Notes: generated by a model from the letters alone, not told the origin. Positions 23,001-32,511 are shown, counted from the first letter of the stretch. The stretch: 64,000 nt of DNA from Pelomonas sp047654805 (GCF_047654805.1 NZ_JASGIV010000001.1:868001-932000), one strand, 5' to 3'. Numbers and translations are program-made.

Positions 23001-25838
23001 ATGCGAACGACCCTGAACGGATGGCGGCCGGCCGGCCCCGTGGTGGCGGCCCTGCTTTGCCTGGTGCTGGGTACGGCACAGGCGCAGCTGGCGCCCAAGC
23101 CGGCGACCCGTCCGGTCGCGAAGCCCGCCGTCGCGAAGCCGGTCGCCGCCGCGCCGGCGGCGGTACAGCCCGCGCCGGTGCGCGAGCTGGGCGGCATCGA
23201 GGAGTACCGCCTGCCCAATGGCCTGCAGATCCTGCTCTTCCCGGACGCAACGCAGACCACCACCACCGTCAACATCACCTATCGCGTCGGCAGCCGCCAT
23301 GAGGCGCCTGGCGAGTACGGCATGGCGCACCTGCTGGAGCACATGCTGTTCAAGGGCACGCAGCGCCAGAAGGACATCCCCGGTGCCATGGCCCAGCGTG
23401 GCGTGCGCTTCAATGGCACGACGACGGTGGACCGCACCAACTACTTCGCGAGCTTCAACGCCAATGCGGACACGCTGGCCTTCTTGCTCGACCTGGAAGC
23501 CGACCGCATGCTGGGCAGCCGCGTCGCCAAGGCCGATCTCGACACCGAGATGACGGTGGTCCGCAATGAGTTCGAGCGGGGCGAGAACCAGCCGTTCGCC
23601 GTGCTGAGCCAGCGCGTCAACGCGGCGGCCTTTGCCTGGCACCCCTATGGCCACGCGACCATCGGCCCCAAGAGCGACATCGAGAACGTGCCTATCGAGA
23701 AGCTGCAGGCCTTCTATAAGCGCTACTACCGGCCTGACAACGCGACGCTGCTGATCGCCGGCGCCTTCGACAAGGCCGCCACGCTGGCGTTGATCGGCCG
23801 GTACTTCGGTCCGCTGGCCAGTCCTGCCGTGCCGGTGCCCCAGCCCTATACCGTCGAGCCGGCCCAGGACGGCGAGCGCACGGTCGTCGTGCGCCGGGTT
23901 GGCGGGCAACCCATCCTGCTGGCCAACTACCACGTGCCGGCCATCACCCACCCGGACACGCCGGCCCTCATCGTCTACGGCATGCTGATGAGCCTGCAGC
24001 CCAGCGGCCAGCTCTACAAGCAGCTCGTCGAGCCCAAGCTGGCCATGGCGGCCGGCATCGGCGGCGTTGGCGGTACGGACCCCAACCTGAGTAGCGCCTA
24101 CGCGGTGCTGCCGCCGGATGGTGACGTGGCCAAGGTCGAAGCCCTGCTGCTTGACCTCGCCGAAGGTCGAGGTGACGGTCGTGGTGATGGCGGCGCGGCC
24201 AAGCCCTTCGACGAGAGCGAGCTGGTGCGCGTGCGTGACATCGCCGTCAACAGCTACCGCCAGCAGATGAAGAATCCCGAGGCGTTGATCCAGCAGATCT
24301 CCGGCCTCATCGCCGCCGGTGACTGGCGGCTGCTGTTCCAGCTGATGGAGGACATCCCCAAGGTCACGCTGGCCGACGTGGAGCGCGTGCGCGCCGCCTA
24401 TTTCCGGCCGGCCAACCGCACGCTGGGCCGCTACCTGCCGGCCAGCGGTGTCGAGCGCGTGGAGATCCCGTCCGCGCCGCCGCTGGCGCAGCGCCTGGCG
24501 GAGCTCAAGGGGCCGCCCAAGGTGGAGGAGGGCGAGCAGCTTGACCCCATCCCTGCCGTGCTCGAGACGCGCATGGGCCGCGCCGTCCTGCCCAGTGGCA
24601 TTTCGTTGCACACGCTGAGGAAACAGACGCGCGGCAACGCGGTCGTGCTGCTGATGCAGCTGCGCTGGGGCGAGCGCGACGCCACCTTCGCGCGCAACGG
24701 CACCGGCCTCGTCGGCCGGCTGATGGACGAGGGCAGCGCGGGCTACACCCGGCAGCAGCTGCAGGATGCGCTCATCAAGCTGCGCGCCAACCTCAATGTC
24801 ACGAGCTATGACCAGGGCGCCACGGTCTTTCTCAGCGCTGAGCGCGACACGCTGCTTCCCGCGCTGCGCGTGGTGGCCGATGCGCTGCGCAGGCCGCAGT
24901 TGCCGCAGGACGCCTTCGACCGCGAGCTCAAGGCGTCCATCGCCGGCATCGAGGCTTCGCGCCAGGAGCCCGGCGTGTTGCGCCAGGAGGCTACCCGCGC
25001 CCACTACAACCAGGCCCGCGGCGTGAGCCTGGGGAACCCGGACTACGTGATGGGCGTGGACGAGCGCATCGCCAACCTGAAGGCGACGACGCTGGACGAC
25101 GTGAAGCGTTTTTATGCCGACTACTGGAGCGCCAACGAGGCCCAGGTCAGCGTCGTCGGCGCGCTGCCCGAGGGGCTGGACGCGGAGGTGGACAAGCTCT
25201 TTGGCGACTGGAAGAAGCCCGCGGCGCCGAAGTTCGTGCGTTACATCCCGCAGCACGTCGCCGTGCCGCCGGCGCGCTTCGACGCCATCGCCCGTGACAA
25301 GGCCAACGCCATCGTGCGCTTGCACCAGACGCTGCCATTGAACTCGGAGGAGCCCGACTACCCCGCGCTTGAGCTGGCCGTGCACATCTTCGGCGGCGGT
25401 GGGTTGGAGAGCCGGCTGTCGGAGCGCGTGCGCCAGAAAGAGGGGCTGACCTACGGCATCGGTGCGGCGCTCAACGCGGGCTACTGGGGCAATGCTGGCA
25501 GCTTCGCCATCCAGGCCAGCTACGCGCCCGACAAGCGCGACCGCGTCATCGCCGTCGTGCAGGAGGAGGTGGCGCGCATGGCGGCCGACGGTGTGAGTGC
25601 GGCCGAACTGGCCCGCGCCAAGAAGGACATCCTCGAGGGCCGCAAGCAGGGCCGGGGCGACCCCGGCGCGCTGGCTGGCGGCTTGAGCAGCCTGGCCGAG
25701 CGGGGCGAGACCTGGGCCGCCGCGCAAAAGCGCGATGACGTGCTGGCTGCCGTCACCGTGGAGCAGGCCAACGCGGCCTGGCGCAGGCACATTCGAGCCG
25801 GCGACTTCGTCATCTCGACGGCCGGCGATTTCAAGTGA
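23001..25838 (+). CDS. Exported M16 zinc peptidase (pitrilysin family, two M16 domains)
   Basis: The product has 945 residues with a signal peptide (VVAALLCLVLGTAQAQ) and a Pro/Ala/Lys linker. The inverted zinc motif HLLEH (His110, Glu113, His114) lies in GMAHLLEHMLFKGT, followed by NEFERGEN with the third ligand region. A second, catalytically silent M16 half follows (from about residue 500: GRAVLPSGISLHTLRKQTRGNAVV region). It includes FGGGGLESRLSERVRQKEGLTYGIGA, a typical substrate-clamp block. It is predicted to be a periplasmic zinc endopeptidase that degrades short peptides. The next gene lies 11 bases downstream. Confidence 0.92.
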   Translation: MRTTLNGWRPAGPVVAALLCLVLGTAQAQLAPKPATRPVAKPAVAKPVAAAPAAVQPAPVRELGGIEEYRLPNGLQILLFPDATQTTTTVNITYRVGSRHEAPGEYGMAHLLEHMLFKGTQRQKDIPGAMAQRGVRFNGTTTVDRTNYFASFNANADTLAFLLDLEADRMLGSRVAKADLDTEMTVVRNEFERGENQPFAVLSQRVNAAAFAWHPYGHATIGPKSDIENVPIEKLQAFYKRYYRPDNATLLIAGAFDKAATLALIGRYFGPLASPAVPVPQPYTVEPAQDGERTVVVRRVGGQPILLANYHVPAITHPDTPALIVYGMLMSLQPSGQLYKQLVEPKLAMAAGIGGVGGTDPNLSSAYAVLPPDGDVAKVEALLLDLAEGRGDGRGDGGAAKPFDESELVRVRDIAVNSYRQQMKNPEALIQQISGLIAAGDWRLLFQLMEDIPKVTLADVERVRAAYFRPANRTLGRYLPASGVERVEIPSAPPLAQRLAELKGPPKVEEGEQLDPIPAVLETRMGRAVLPSGISLHTLRKQTRGNAVVLLMQLRWGERDATFARNGTGLVGRLMDEGSAGYTRQQLQDALIKLRANLNVTSYDQGATVFLSAERDTLLPALRVVADALRRPQLPQDAFDRELKASIAGIEASRQEPGVLRQEATRAHYNQARGVSLGNPDYVMGVDERIANLKATTLDDVKRFYADYWSANEAQVSVVGALPEGLDAEVDKLFGDWKKPAAPKFVRYIPQHVAVPPARFDAIARDKANAIVRLHQTLPLNSEEPDYPALELAVHIFGGGGLESRLSERVRQKEGLTYGIGAALNAGYWGNAGSFAIQASYAPDKRDRVIAVVQEEVARMAADGVSAAELARAKKDILEGRKQGRGDPGALAGGLSSLAERGETWAAAQKRDDVLAAVTVEQANAAWRRHIRAGDFVISTAGDFK

Positions 25839-25849
25839 AGGAGACCGCG

Positions 25850-26272
25850 ATGAAGATCGATCCCTATCTGTTCTTCAACGGCCGCTGCGAGGAGGCCATC
25901 GCGTTTTACAGGCAGGCCTTGGGTGCCAAGGTTGAGTTCATGATGCGCAACTCCGAAAGCCCCGAGCCGCCGCCGCCCGGCGTGCTGCCGCCAGGCTCGG
26001 AGCAAAAGATCATGCACGCCTCGCTGCACATCGGCGGTGCGCTGGTCATGATGTCCGACGGTATGTGCGACGGCAACGTGGCCTTCAAGGGCTTCTCGCT
26101 GTCGCTGGACTGCCCCGACGCGGATGCGGCGCGCGAGGCCTTCGCGGCGCTGGCCGATGGCGGCCAGGTCAAGATGGCGCTCGCCAGGACCTTCTGGGCG
26201 CCGCTGTTCGGCATGGTGGAGGACCGTTTCGGCGTGGGCTGGATGGTGGGCGTGTCGGACGACGCGGCGTGA
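25850..26272 (+). CDS. VOC-family (PhnB-like glyoxalase fold) protein
   Basis: The product has 140 residues, starting MKIDPYLFFNGRCEEAIAFYRQALGA after an AAGGAG ribosome site. A GTG 15 bases upstream is less likely. This opening and the later FKGFSLSLDCPDADAAREAFAAL and GRRWGxx-like region (FGVGWMV) match the PhnB/3-demethylubiquinone-like VOC group. These proteins are small metal-dependent or non-enzymatic dimers; the substrate is unknown. It is encoded 11 bases after the M16 peptidase. Confidence 0.85.
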   Translation: MKIDPYLFFNGRCEEAIAFYRQALGAKVEFMMRNSESPEPPPPGVLPPGSEQKIMHASLHIGGALVMMSDGMCDGNVAFKGFSLSLDCPDADAAREAFAALADGGQVKMALARTFWAPLFGMVEDRFGVGWMVGVSDDAA

Positions 26273-26805
26273 CGTTCGACGTGCAGTTGCCAGCGCGCCT
26301 GAGGGCCGACTGTTCGGCCTGCGTGGCGCTGTGCTGCGTGATCCCTCCCTTCGATGCGAGCCAGGGCTTTGGTTTCGACAAGCCGGCCGAGACACCCTGC
26401 CGCCACCTCTGCGCCGACCACCGCTGCGGCATCCACGACGGGCTGCTCGAGCGCGGTTTCGAGGGCTGCGTCGCCTTCGACTGCCTGGGCGCCGGCCAGC
26501 GGCTTACGGCCCTGGCCCTCGATCGCTTCGGCAGCACGGACTGGCGCTCCCGGCCGGAGCTGTCGCTCTGGCTGTTTGCCGCTTATCCGCGCATGCGCCT
26601 GGCCCAGGAGTGGCTGGCCCGCCTCAGCCTGGCGGCCGCAGTGTCCCGCCCGGACGGGCGGGGGGCATTGGAGGCACTGGCAGCCGAACTTGACGCCGAC
26701 CTGGCGCGCTGCCCGGACTGGAGTGCGGCCGAGCAGCGCGCCTGGCAGGCCCGCGTGCAGGCGGCTCTGGCGCCGCTCGCCGAGAATCGGGCCTCAAGCA
26801 ACTGA
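26269..26805 (+). CDS. Small Cys-cluster protein, related to the N-terminal domain of certain pentapeptide-repeat proteins
   Basis: The product has 178 residues from a GTG that overlaps the preceding stop (GTGA). The N-terminal half is Cys-rich: CSACVALCC, then CRHLCADHRCGIH and GCVAFDC. A similar block precedes pentapeptide repeats in other bacteria, and the CxxCxxxCC core resembles YkgJ/YcgN metal-chelating proteins. Here there are no pentapeptide repeats; the C-terminal half is helical. A Zn- or Fe-S-binding role is inferred. The true biological role is unknown. Confidence 0.7.
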   Translation: MTFDVQLPARLRADCSACVALCCVIPPFDASQGFGFDKPAETPCRHLCADHRCGIHDGLLERGFEGCVAFDCLGAGQRLTALALDRFGSTDWRSRPELSLWLFAAYPRMRLAQEWLARLSLAAAVSRPDGRGALEALAAELDADLARCPDWSAAEQRAWQARVQAALAPLAENRASSN

Positions 26806-26813
26806 AGCGATCC

Positions 26814-27353
26814 ATGAATTCAGCGAAATCCGGCCGGCTGGTGGCCCTGGCCGATGAAATCCAGGGCAAGGGCTGGCGCCAGCCGCGCAAGGCCATCCGC
26901 GTCGTCGCCGTGCTGAGCGCGCTGCTGGCCGCCGCCACCGTGTTCGGGCTCTTCGATCGATTCGGCATCGTTCGCGGCGAGGCCAAGCCGCAGCGGGAAC
27001 TGATCGCCGCGGTGGACCTGCGCATCGGCAACCCGGCCGGGGCCGCCGAGCGTGGCGAGGCCAAGGCGCGGGACGACATCGAGGCCGGCTTGCTGCAGCT
27101 CCAGGCCTTGGGTCCGGACAAGCTGGACGCCACCAAGGCGCGGCAACTGAAGCAGCGCTATGGCATCGCCTGGGTCCACAAGAGCGCGAAACCCACGCCG
27201 CTCACGCAGGCCTTTGCGGATGCCTACAACCGCGTGATGCTGGCCGAGATCGAGCGCCGCCACGGCCGGGAGCTGCTCGATGCGCTGCTGCGTGGCGAGC
27301 ATGGCGGCGTCGTTGGGCCGCAAAAGGCTGGAACGCAGGAGGCGGCACCATGA
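26814..27353 (+). CDS. Hypothetical single-pass membrane protein
   Basis: The product has 179 residues. One hydrophobic segment is at about 28-46 (IRVVAVLSALLAAATVFGLF), preceded by a basic stretch, so the rest is likely periplasmic or cytoplasmic around one anchor. The remainder is charged and helical, with no motif recognised. It starts 8 bases after the Cys-cluster gene and overlaps the GST gene by four bases, consistent with one operon from 23001 to 29088. Confidence 0.7.
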   Translation: MNSAKSGRLVALADEIQGKGWRQPRKAIRVVAVLSALLAAATVFGLFDRFGIVRGEAKPQRELIAAVDLRIGNPAGAAERGEAKARDDIEAGLLQLQALGPDKLDATKARQLKQRYGIAWVHKSAKPTPLTQAFADAYNRVMLAEIERRHGRELLDALLRGEHGGVVGPQKAGTQEAAP

Positions 27354-27985
27354 AGCTCATCGGCATGCTGGATTCACCCTTCGTGCGCCGCGTCGCGATC
27401 TCGATGCGGCTGCTGGGCCTGCCCTTCGAACATGCGGCCATCTCGGTGTTCCGCGGCTTCGACGCGTTCCAGCAGATCAACCCGGTCGTCAAGGCACCCA
27501 CGCTGATCTGCAATGAAGGAGAAGGCGCCAGCGTGCTGATGGACTCGACGCTGATGCTGCTCTACGCCGAAGCCCTGGCCGGTCGCAGCCTGATGCCCGA
27601 TGTGCCGGCCGAGCTGGTACGCGAGCTGCGCCTCATCGGCCTGGCGCTGGCGGCCTGCGAGAAGACGGCCCAGATCGTCTACGAGCGCGGCCTGCGCCCG
27701 GCCGAGAAGCGCCACCAGCCCTGGGTGGAGCGCGTCAGCGGCCAACTGCTGGCGGCCTACCGGGAGCTGGACGCCGAGCTGGGCCGGGCCGCGCTGGACT
27801 CAAGCGAGACAGGCCTGCGCCAGTCCGGCATCACGGTGGGCGTGGCCTGGACGTTCACGCAGAGCCTGCTGCCCGAGGTCGTGCCGGCCGATGGCTTCCC
27901 GCACCTCGTCGCGCATGCGGCGGCGGTGGAGGCGTTGCCCGTGTTCCGCGCCATCCCCTGCGATGACGCCGTGCAGCTGAGCTGA
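27350..27985 (+). CDS. Glutathione S-transferase family protein
   Basis: The product has 211 residues. The N-terminal thioredoxin-like domain reads MKLIGMLDSPFVRRVAISMRLLGLPFEH, in which the Ser after LD is the usual site for GSH activation. NPVVKAPTLIC supplies the cis-Pro glutathione-binding loop and MDSTLML the conserved Ser/Asp contacts. A helical C-terminal domain follows. It may detoxify electrophiles or act in an undescribed pathway. Its stop overlaps the patatin start by one base. Confidence 0.9.
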   Translation: MKLIGMLDSPFVRRVAISMRLLGLPFEHAAISVFRGFDAFQQINPVVKAPTLICNEGEGASVLMDSTLMLLYAEALAGRSLMPDVPAELVRELRLIGLALAACEKTAQIVYERGLRPAEKRHQPWVERVSGQLLAAYRELDAELGRAALDSSETGLRQSGITVGVAWTFTQSLLPEVVPADGFPHLVAHAAAVEALPVFRAIPCDDAVQLS

Positions 27986-29088
27986 TGGCCAGGCCCGAAC
28001 CCCAGACCGTCTACGTCTTCCAGGGCGGTGGCGCTTTGGGCGCCTACCAGGCCGGCGTCGTCGAGGCGCTGGCATCGGCCGAACTGCAGCCGGACTGGCT
28101 GGTCGGCACTTCCATCGGTGCCATCAACGCGGCGCTGATCGCCGGCAATGCGCCGGCGGACCGCCTGGCGGCGCTGCGCAGCTTCTGGGACCGCGTGATG
28201 CGGCCGGGCCTGTCGCCGCACCTGCCGGGCAACCCCTTCACGGCGGCCTGGCAGACCTGGCAGACGCTGACCAGCGGCATCCCCGGCTTCTTCAAGCCGC
28301 GCGGCCCGCAGGCATGGGACATGAACCGCCGCGCGCCGCTTGCCGAGCTGGGCTTCTACGACACCGCGCCGCTGGCCGCGACGCTGCGCGAGCTGGTGGA
28401 CTTCGAACGCATCGCCAGGGCCGAGACACGGCTGACGCTGTGTGCGGTGAACGTGCGCAGCGGCGAACTGGCCCTGTTCGACAACCGTGATGGCCACACC
28501 CGCATCGGCCCCGAACACGTGATGGCCAGCGGTGCGCTGCCACCCGGCTTCGCGCCCGTGGTCATCGGCCGGGAGGCCTACTGGGACGGTGGCATCTACT
28601 CCAACACGCCGCTGGACGTGGTGCTGGACGACAGCGAGCGCCGCGATTCGCTGTGCTTCATGGTGGACCTTTGGGATGCCAGCGAGGCTGCCCCGCACAC
28701 GATGGCGCAGGCGCTGACGCGCTACAAGGACATCCAGTACGCCAGCCGCATCTGCGAGCACCTGGACGACCATGAGCGCATGCAGAACCTGCGCCGCGCG
28801 CTGCGTCTCGTCGGTCGCAAGCTCGACGCCAGGGCCGCGGCCGACCCGGCCGTGAAGGAACTTCTGGCCCTGGGCTGCGACGCACGCATCGATGTCGTCC
28901 ACCTGGTCATGCGCGCGCTGCCGGGCGAGGACTCCTGGCGCGACATCGATTTCAGCGACGCCCGCCTGCGGGCGCGCTGGTCGGCCGGGCTGAAGGACGG
29001 CCGTCGCATGCTGGCTCGGGCGCCGTGGAAGGAGGCCGCCGGCCACTGCGTGGGCATGCGCGTGCACACGCTGGAAGACCCGGCCTAG
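27985..29088 (+). CDS. Patatin-like phospholipase with DUF3734-type C-terminus
   Basis: The product has 367 residues. The glycine-rich oxyanion loop FQGGGALGAYQAGV starts at about residue 12, and GTSIGAINAA contains the Ser43 nucleophile. DGGIYSNTPLD provides the dyad Asp. The C-terminal third, with the conserved YKDIQYASR block, matches the DUF3734 extension found in many proteobacterial patatins. Lipid acyl hydrolase activity is likely; the substrate is unknown. It is the second patatin in the window and is convergent with the DUF1697 gene, overlapping it by four bases. Confidence 0.9.
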   Translation: MARPEPQTVYVFQGGGALGAYQAGVVEALASAELQPDWLVGTSIGAINAALIAGNAPADRLAALRSFWDRVMRPGLSPHLPGNPFTAAWQTWQTLTSGIPGFFKPRGPQAWDMNRRAPLAELGFYDTAPLAATLRELVDFERIARAETRLTLCAVNVRSGELALFDNRDGHTRIGPEHVMASGALPPGFAPVVIGREAYWDGGIYSNTPLDVVLDDSERRDSLCFMVDLWDASEAAPHTMAQALTRYKDIQYASRICEHLDDHERMQNLRRALRLVGRKLDARAAADPAVKELLALGCDARIDVVHLVMRALPGEDSWRDIDFSDARLRARWSAGLKDGRRMLARAPWKEAAGHCVGMRVHTLEDPA

Positions 29089-29600
29089 GCCTGGGCGAGC
29101 GTGTTCAGCTTCTGGACGGTGGCCCAGTTACGCGTGGTGCCGCGTTCGCCGAGCTGCTTCAGCAGCGCCACCGCGGCCTTGCTTTCGAGGATGCCGCAGC
29201 CGCACCACAGCCAGGCCGCATCGGCCGTGACGACGAAGCGCTCACCACTGCCGGCCACGATGTCGGCTGCGGACTGCAGGGATCCGGCGTCGGCTGTGAT
29301 GGCGACGAGCAGCCGGCTCGGGTCATCGGCCTCGGGGACGGGCTGTACGGATGCGATGGCAGCCCACTCGGCGGACGTCTTCAGGATGACGGCGGCGTCG
29401 ACGCCCAGCTTGTCGAGCACGGCGGCGCGTATGCGATCGGCGCCGAGCTTCTTCTTCATGTCGAAGACGGCGTTGCCGCTGTTCAGCAGCGTGGTGACGT
29501 TCGTCGCCCCCAGCTCGGCGAGCAAGGCCTTGAGGTCGGCCATCGCGAGCCGCTTGGCCTTGCCGACGTTGATGCCGCGCCAGAGGGCGACGTAGCGCAT
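29085..29600 (-). CDS. DUF1697 family protein
   Basis: The product has 171 residues. MRYVALWRGINVGKAKRLAMADLKALLAELG and VTTLLNSGNAVFD are the standard opening blocks of DUF1697. The family is common in bacteria and no biochemical function is established. It follows the oligopeptidase gene on the same strand with a 1-base overlap. Confidence 0.9.
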   Translation of the reverse strand: MRYVALWRGINVGKAKRLAMADLKALLAELGATNVTTLLNSGNAVFDMKKKLGADRIRAAVLDKLGVDAAVILKTSAEWAAIASVQPVPEADDPSRLLVAITADAGSLQSAADIVAGSGERFVVTADAAWLWCGCGILESKAAVALLKQLGERGTTRNWATVQKLNTLAQA

Positions 29601-31588
29601 CAGCTCATCCCTTGGTGGCGCAGCAGTGCATCGATCTTCGGTTCACGGCCGCGGAAGGCCTTGAAGTTGTCGATGGCGTCACGCGCGCCGCCCTGTTCCA
29701 GCACTTCGTGCAAGAAGCGCCGACCGGTGGCCGCGTTGAACACGCCTTCCTCCTCGAAGGCGCTCCAGGCATCGGCACTGAGCAGCTCGGCCCACTTGTA
29801 GCTGTAGTAGCCGGCCGCGTAGCCGCCCGCGAAGATGTGCGAGAAGCTGTGCTGGAAGCGGTTGAAGCTGGGCGGGATCAGCACGGCGACCTCGGCGCGG
29901 ACGGCATCCAGCAGCTTCTGCACATCGGCTTCCGCACCCGGCTCGCCATGCAGTCGCATGTCGAACAGCGCGAACTCGATTTGGCGCAGCGTCGCGAGCC
30001 CGCTCTGGAAGTTCTTGGCGGCGATCATCTTGTCGAACAGCTCGCGGGGCAGGGGCTCCGCGCTGTCGACGTGGCCGCTGAGCTGCTGCAGCACGTCCCA
30101 TTCCCAGCAGAAGTTCTCCATGAACTGGCTGGGCAGCTCGACGGCGTCCCATTCCACGCCGGAGATGCCGGATACGCCCAGGTCGTTCACCTGGGTCAGC
30201 ATGTGGTGCAGGCCATGGCCGAACTCGTGGAAGAGCGTGATGACGTCGTCGTGGGTCAGCAGCGCCGGCTTGTCGCCGACGGGTGACGCAAAGTTGCAGG
30301 TCAGCAGTGCCACGGGCGTCTGCTGCTCGCCCGAGGGCTTGAGCCAGCGGCTGCGCACCTCGTCCATCCAGGCGCCGGGGCGTTTGCCGGTGCGGGCGTA
30401 GAGGTCCAGGTAGAACTGGGCGATGAGCTGGCCGCCACGGCGCATCTCGTAGAACTTGACGGTCTCGTGCCAGACGGAGGCCTGGGCCTGCGAGACGGTC
30501 ACGTCGAACAGGCGCTCGATGATGGAGAACAGGCCGGCAACGACCTTGGGTGCCGTGAAGTACTGCTTCACCGTCTGGTCGCTGAAGGCGTAGCGGGCCT
30601 CCTTGAGCTTCTCGCTCCAGTAGGAGACGTCCCAGCTTTCCAGCGGCTGGCCCTTCGCGAAGTCACGCAGCTCGGCGAGATCCTTCTCGGCGAAGGGCCT
30701 CGCACGCGACGCCAGGTCGCGCAGGAACGTGATCACTTCGGCGGGCGAACTCGCCATCTTGGGCGCCAGCGACACATCGGCGAAGCTGGCGTAGCCCAGC
30801 AGCCGGGCCTCTTCCTGGCGCAGCGCGACGATCTCGCGCATCGCGGCGGTGTTGTCCCATTCCGGCTTGCCCGATTCACTGGCGCGGGTCACGTAGGCCC
30901 GGTACAGCTTCTCGCGCAGCTCGCGGTTCTCGGCGTACTGCATGACGGGCAGATAGACCGGGAAGTGCAGCGTGAGCTTGTGGCCGCCATCGTCCAGCCG
31001 GGTCGCATCGAGCACGTCCTGCGGCACGCCGGCGAGTTCCTCGATGGAGGCGACGTAGCTCCAGCCGTCGGTGGCGTCCAGCACGTGCTCGCTGAACTGT
31101 TGCTGCAGCTCGGCGCTGCGCTCCTGGATGGCCGCGTAGCGCTCGCGGGCCTCGCCCTGCAGTTCGGCACCGGACAGCACGAAGTTGCGGATGGCGTGCT
31201 TGAGCACCTGCTGGCGAGGCGCGCTCAGGGCCGGTCCCTGGGCGGCAACGACAGCCTTGTACTTGGCGAACAGCGCCTCGTTGGCGCCCATGGCCGTGCT
31301 GAACTCGGTGACAGCCGGCAGCATCGCGTTGTAGGCCTCGCGCAGCGCCGGCGTGTCGGCCACGGCGTTCAGGTGGCCCACGGCGCCCCAGGCGGCGCCC
31401 AGTCGTTCGGTGCTGGCGTCGAGGATGCCTGACAGCGTGTCGTAGTCAGCCGGCGTCGAGGGCTTCACGGCCTCGTCCAGCGCGGCCTGGGCCTCGGCCA
31501 GCAACTGCTGGATGGCGGGCTGCACATGCTCGGGACGGATGGCCGCGAAGTCGGGCAGGGCGGCGGTGGAGAGCAGGGGATTGGTCAT
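29600..31588 (-). CDS. prlC: M3-family oligopeptidase (oligopeptidase A type)
   Basis: The product has 662 residues, close to the usual 680 of oligopeptidase A. The zinc motif HEFGHGLHHML lies in the sequence ITLFHEFGHGLHHMLTQ, with the Glu ligand downstream in the expected helix. FYLDLYARTGKRPGAWMDEV and the C-terminal FSHIFAGGYAAGYYSYKWAELLSADAW block are typical. It is a cytoplasmic zinc endopeptidase that cleaves short peptides, including signal-peptide remnants. Symbol assigned by family resemblance. Confidence 0.9.
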   Translation of the reverse strand: MTNPLLSTAALPDFAAIRPEHVQPAIQQLLAEAQAALDEAVKPSTPADYDTLSGILDASTERLGAAWGAVGHLNAVADTPALREAYNAMLPAVTEFSTAMGANEALFAKYKAVVAAQGPALSAPRQQVLKHAIRNFVLSGAELQGEARERYAAIQERSAELQQQFSEHVLDATDGWSYVASIEELAGVPQDVLDATRLDDGGHKLTLHFPVYLPVMQYAENRELREKLYRAYVTRASESGKPEWDNTAAMREIVALRQEEARLLGYASFADVSLAPKMASSPAEVITFLRDLASRARPFAEKDLAELRDFAKGQPLESWDVSYWSEKLKEARYAFSDQTVKQYFTAPKVVAGLFSIIERLFDVTVSQAQASVWHETVKFYEMRRGGQLIAQFYLDLYARTGKRPGAWMDEVRSRWLKPSGEQQTPVALLTCNFASPVGDKPALLTHDDVITLFHEFGHGLHHMLTQVNDLGVSGISGVEWDAVELPSQFMENFCWEWDVLQQLSGHVDSAEPLPRELFDKMIAAKNFQSGLATLRQIEFALFDMRLHGEPGAEADVQKLLDAVRAEVAVLIPPSFNRFQHSFSHIFAGGYAAGYYSYKWAELLSADAWSAFEEEGVFNAATGRRFLHEVLEQGGARDAIDNFKAFRGREPKIDALLRHQGMS

Positions 31589-31590
31589 GG

Positions 31591-32451
31591 TCAGGCGGAC
31601 TTGAGGCTGCGTTCAGCGGATTCAAGCGTGTTGACCAGCAGCATGGCAATGGTCATGGGACCCACGCCGCCCGGCACGGGGGTGATCCAGCCGGCCACCG
31701 CCTTCACGCCGTCGAAGTCCACGTCGCCGCAGAGCTTGCCCTCGTCGTTGCGGTTCATGCCCACGTCGATGACGACGGCGCCGGGCTTGACCATATCGGC
31801 CGTCAGCACGTTGCGCTTGCCGACGGCGGCGACGATGACGTCGGCCTGGCGGGTCATGGCGCCCAGGTCGGCGGTGCCGCTATGGCAGACGGTGACGGTG
31901 GCGTTGGCGGCCAGCAGCATCAGCGCCATGGGCTTGCCAACGATGTTGCTGCGGCCGATGACGACGGCGTGCTTGCCCCTGAGGTCGACCATGCCGATGC
32001 TCTCCAGCATCTTCATGCAGCCGTAGGGTGTGCAGGCCTTGAAGCCGGCCTCGCCCACCATCAGCGCACCAGCGCTGGCGACGTGGAAGCCGTCCACGTC
32101 CTTGGCGGGCGAGATGGCCTCGATGACCTTGTGGTCGTCGATGTGCTTGGGTAGCGGCAGCTGCACGAGGATGCCGTGGATGGTCGGGTCGTTGTTCAGC
32201 GCGTCGACGCGGGCCAGCAGCTCGGCCTCGGTCATGGCGGCGTCGTACTTCTCAAGCCGCGAATGGATGCCGGCCTCCTCGCAGGCCTTGACCTTGTTGC
32301 GCACATAGACCTGGCTGGCCGGGTTGTCGCCCACGAGAACGACGGCGAGGCCGGGCTGCTGGCCCTTGGCGGTGAGTGCGGCGGCGCGAGTCGCGGCTTC
32401 GGCGCGCAGTTGCTTGGAAAGGGCGAGGCCGTCGATCAGTTGGGCAGTCAT
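31591..32451 (-). CDS. folD: Bifunctional methylenetetrahydrofolate dehydrogenase/cyclohydrolase FolD
   Basis: The product has 286 residues from MTAQLIDGLALSKQLRAEA. Signatures are GDNPASQVYVRNKVKACEEAGI (catalytic Lys and Tyr), PLPKHIDDHKVIEAISPAKDVDGFH, and GRSNIVGKPMALMLL for NADP binding, ending in PVPGGVGPMTIAML. It interconverts 5,10-methylene- and 10-formyl-tetrahydrofolate, linking one-carbon pools; formate metabolism elsewhere in the window may share those pools. It lies just downstream of the fixJ terminator, so it needs its own promoter or read-through. Confidence 0.95.
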   Translation of the reverse strand: MTAQLIDGLALSKQLRAEAATRAAALTAKGQQPGLAVVLVGDNPASQVYVRNKVKACEEAGIHSRLEKYDAAMTEAELLARVDALNNDPTIHGILVQLPLPKHIDDHKVIEAISPAKDVDGFHVASAGALMVGEAGFKACTPYGCMKMLESIGMVDLRGKHAVVIGRSNIVGKPMALMLLAANATVTVCHSGTADLGAMTRQADVIVAAVGKRNVLTADMVKPGAVVIDVGMNRNDEGKLCGDVDFDGVKAVAGWITPVPGGVGPMTIAMLLVNTLESAERSLKSA

Positions 32452-32472
32452 CTTTGAACTCCAGAAATGCAA

Positions 32473-32495
32473 AGAGGCCGCAAGCAGCGGCCTCT
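32473..32495 (-). terminator. Rho-independent terminator after the FixJ-type regulator
   Basis: AGAGGCCGC and GCGGCCTCT form a perfect 9-bp stem with a 5-base loop. On the minus strand the stem is followed by TTGCATTTC, a modest T-rich tail. It lies 17 bases after the regulator stop and 22 bases before the folD start. Confidence 0.7.
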
Positions 32496-32511
32496 GTGAG
32501 ATGCGGGTGGT

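Noticed and set aside
22710..25790. 1026-codon antisense frame over the M16 peptidase gene
   Set aside because: Same effect; the plus strand has a signal peptide, the HLLEH zinc motif and both M16 halves.
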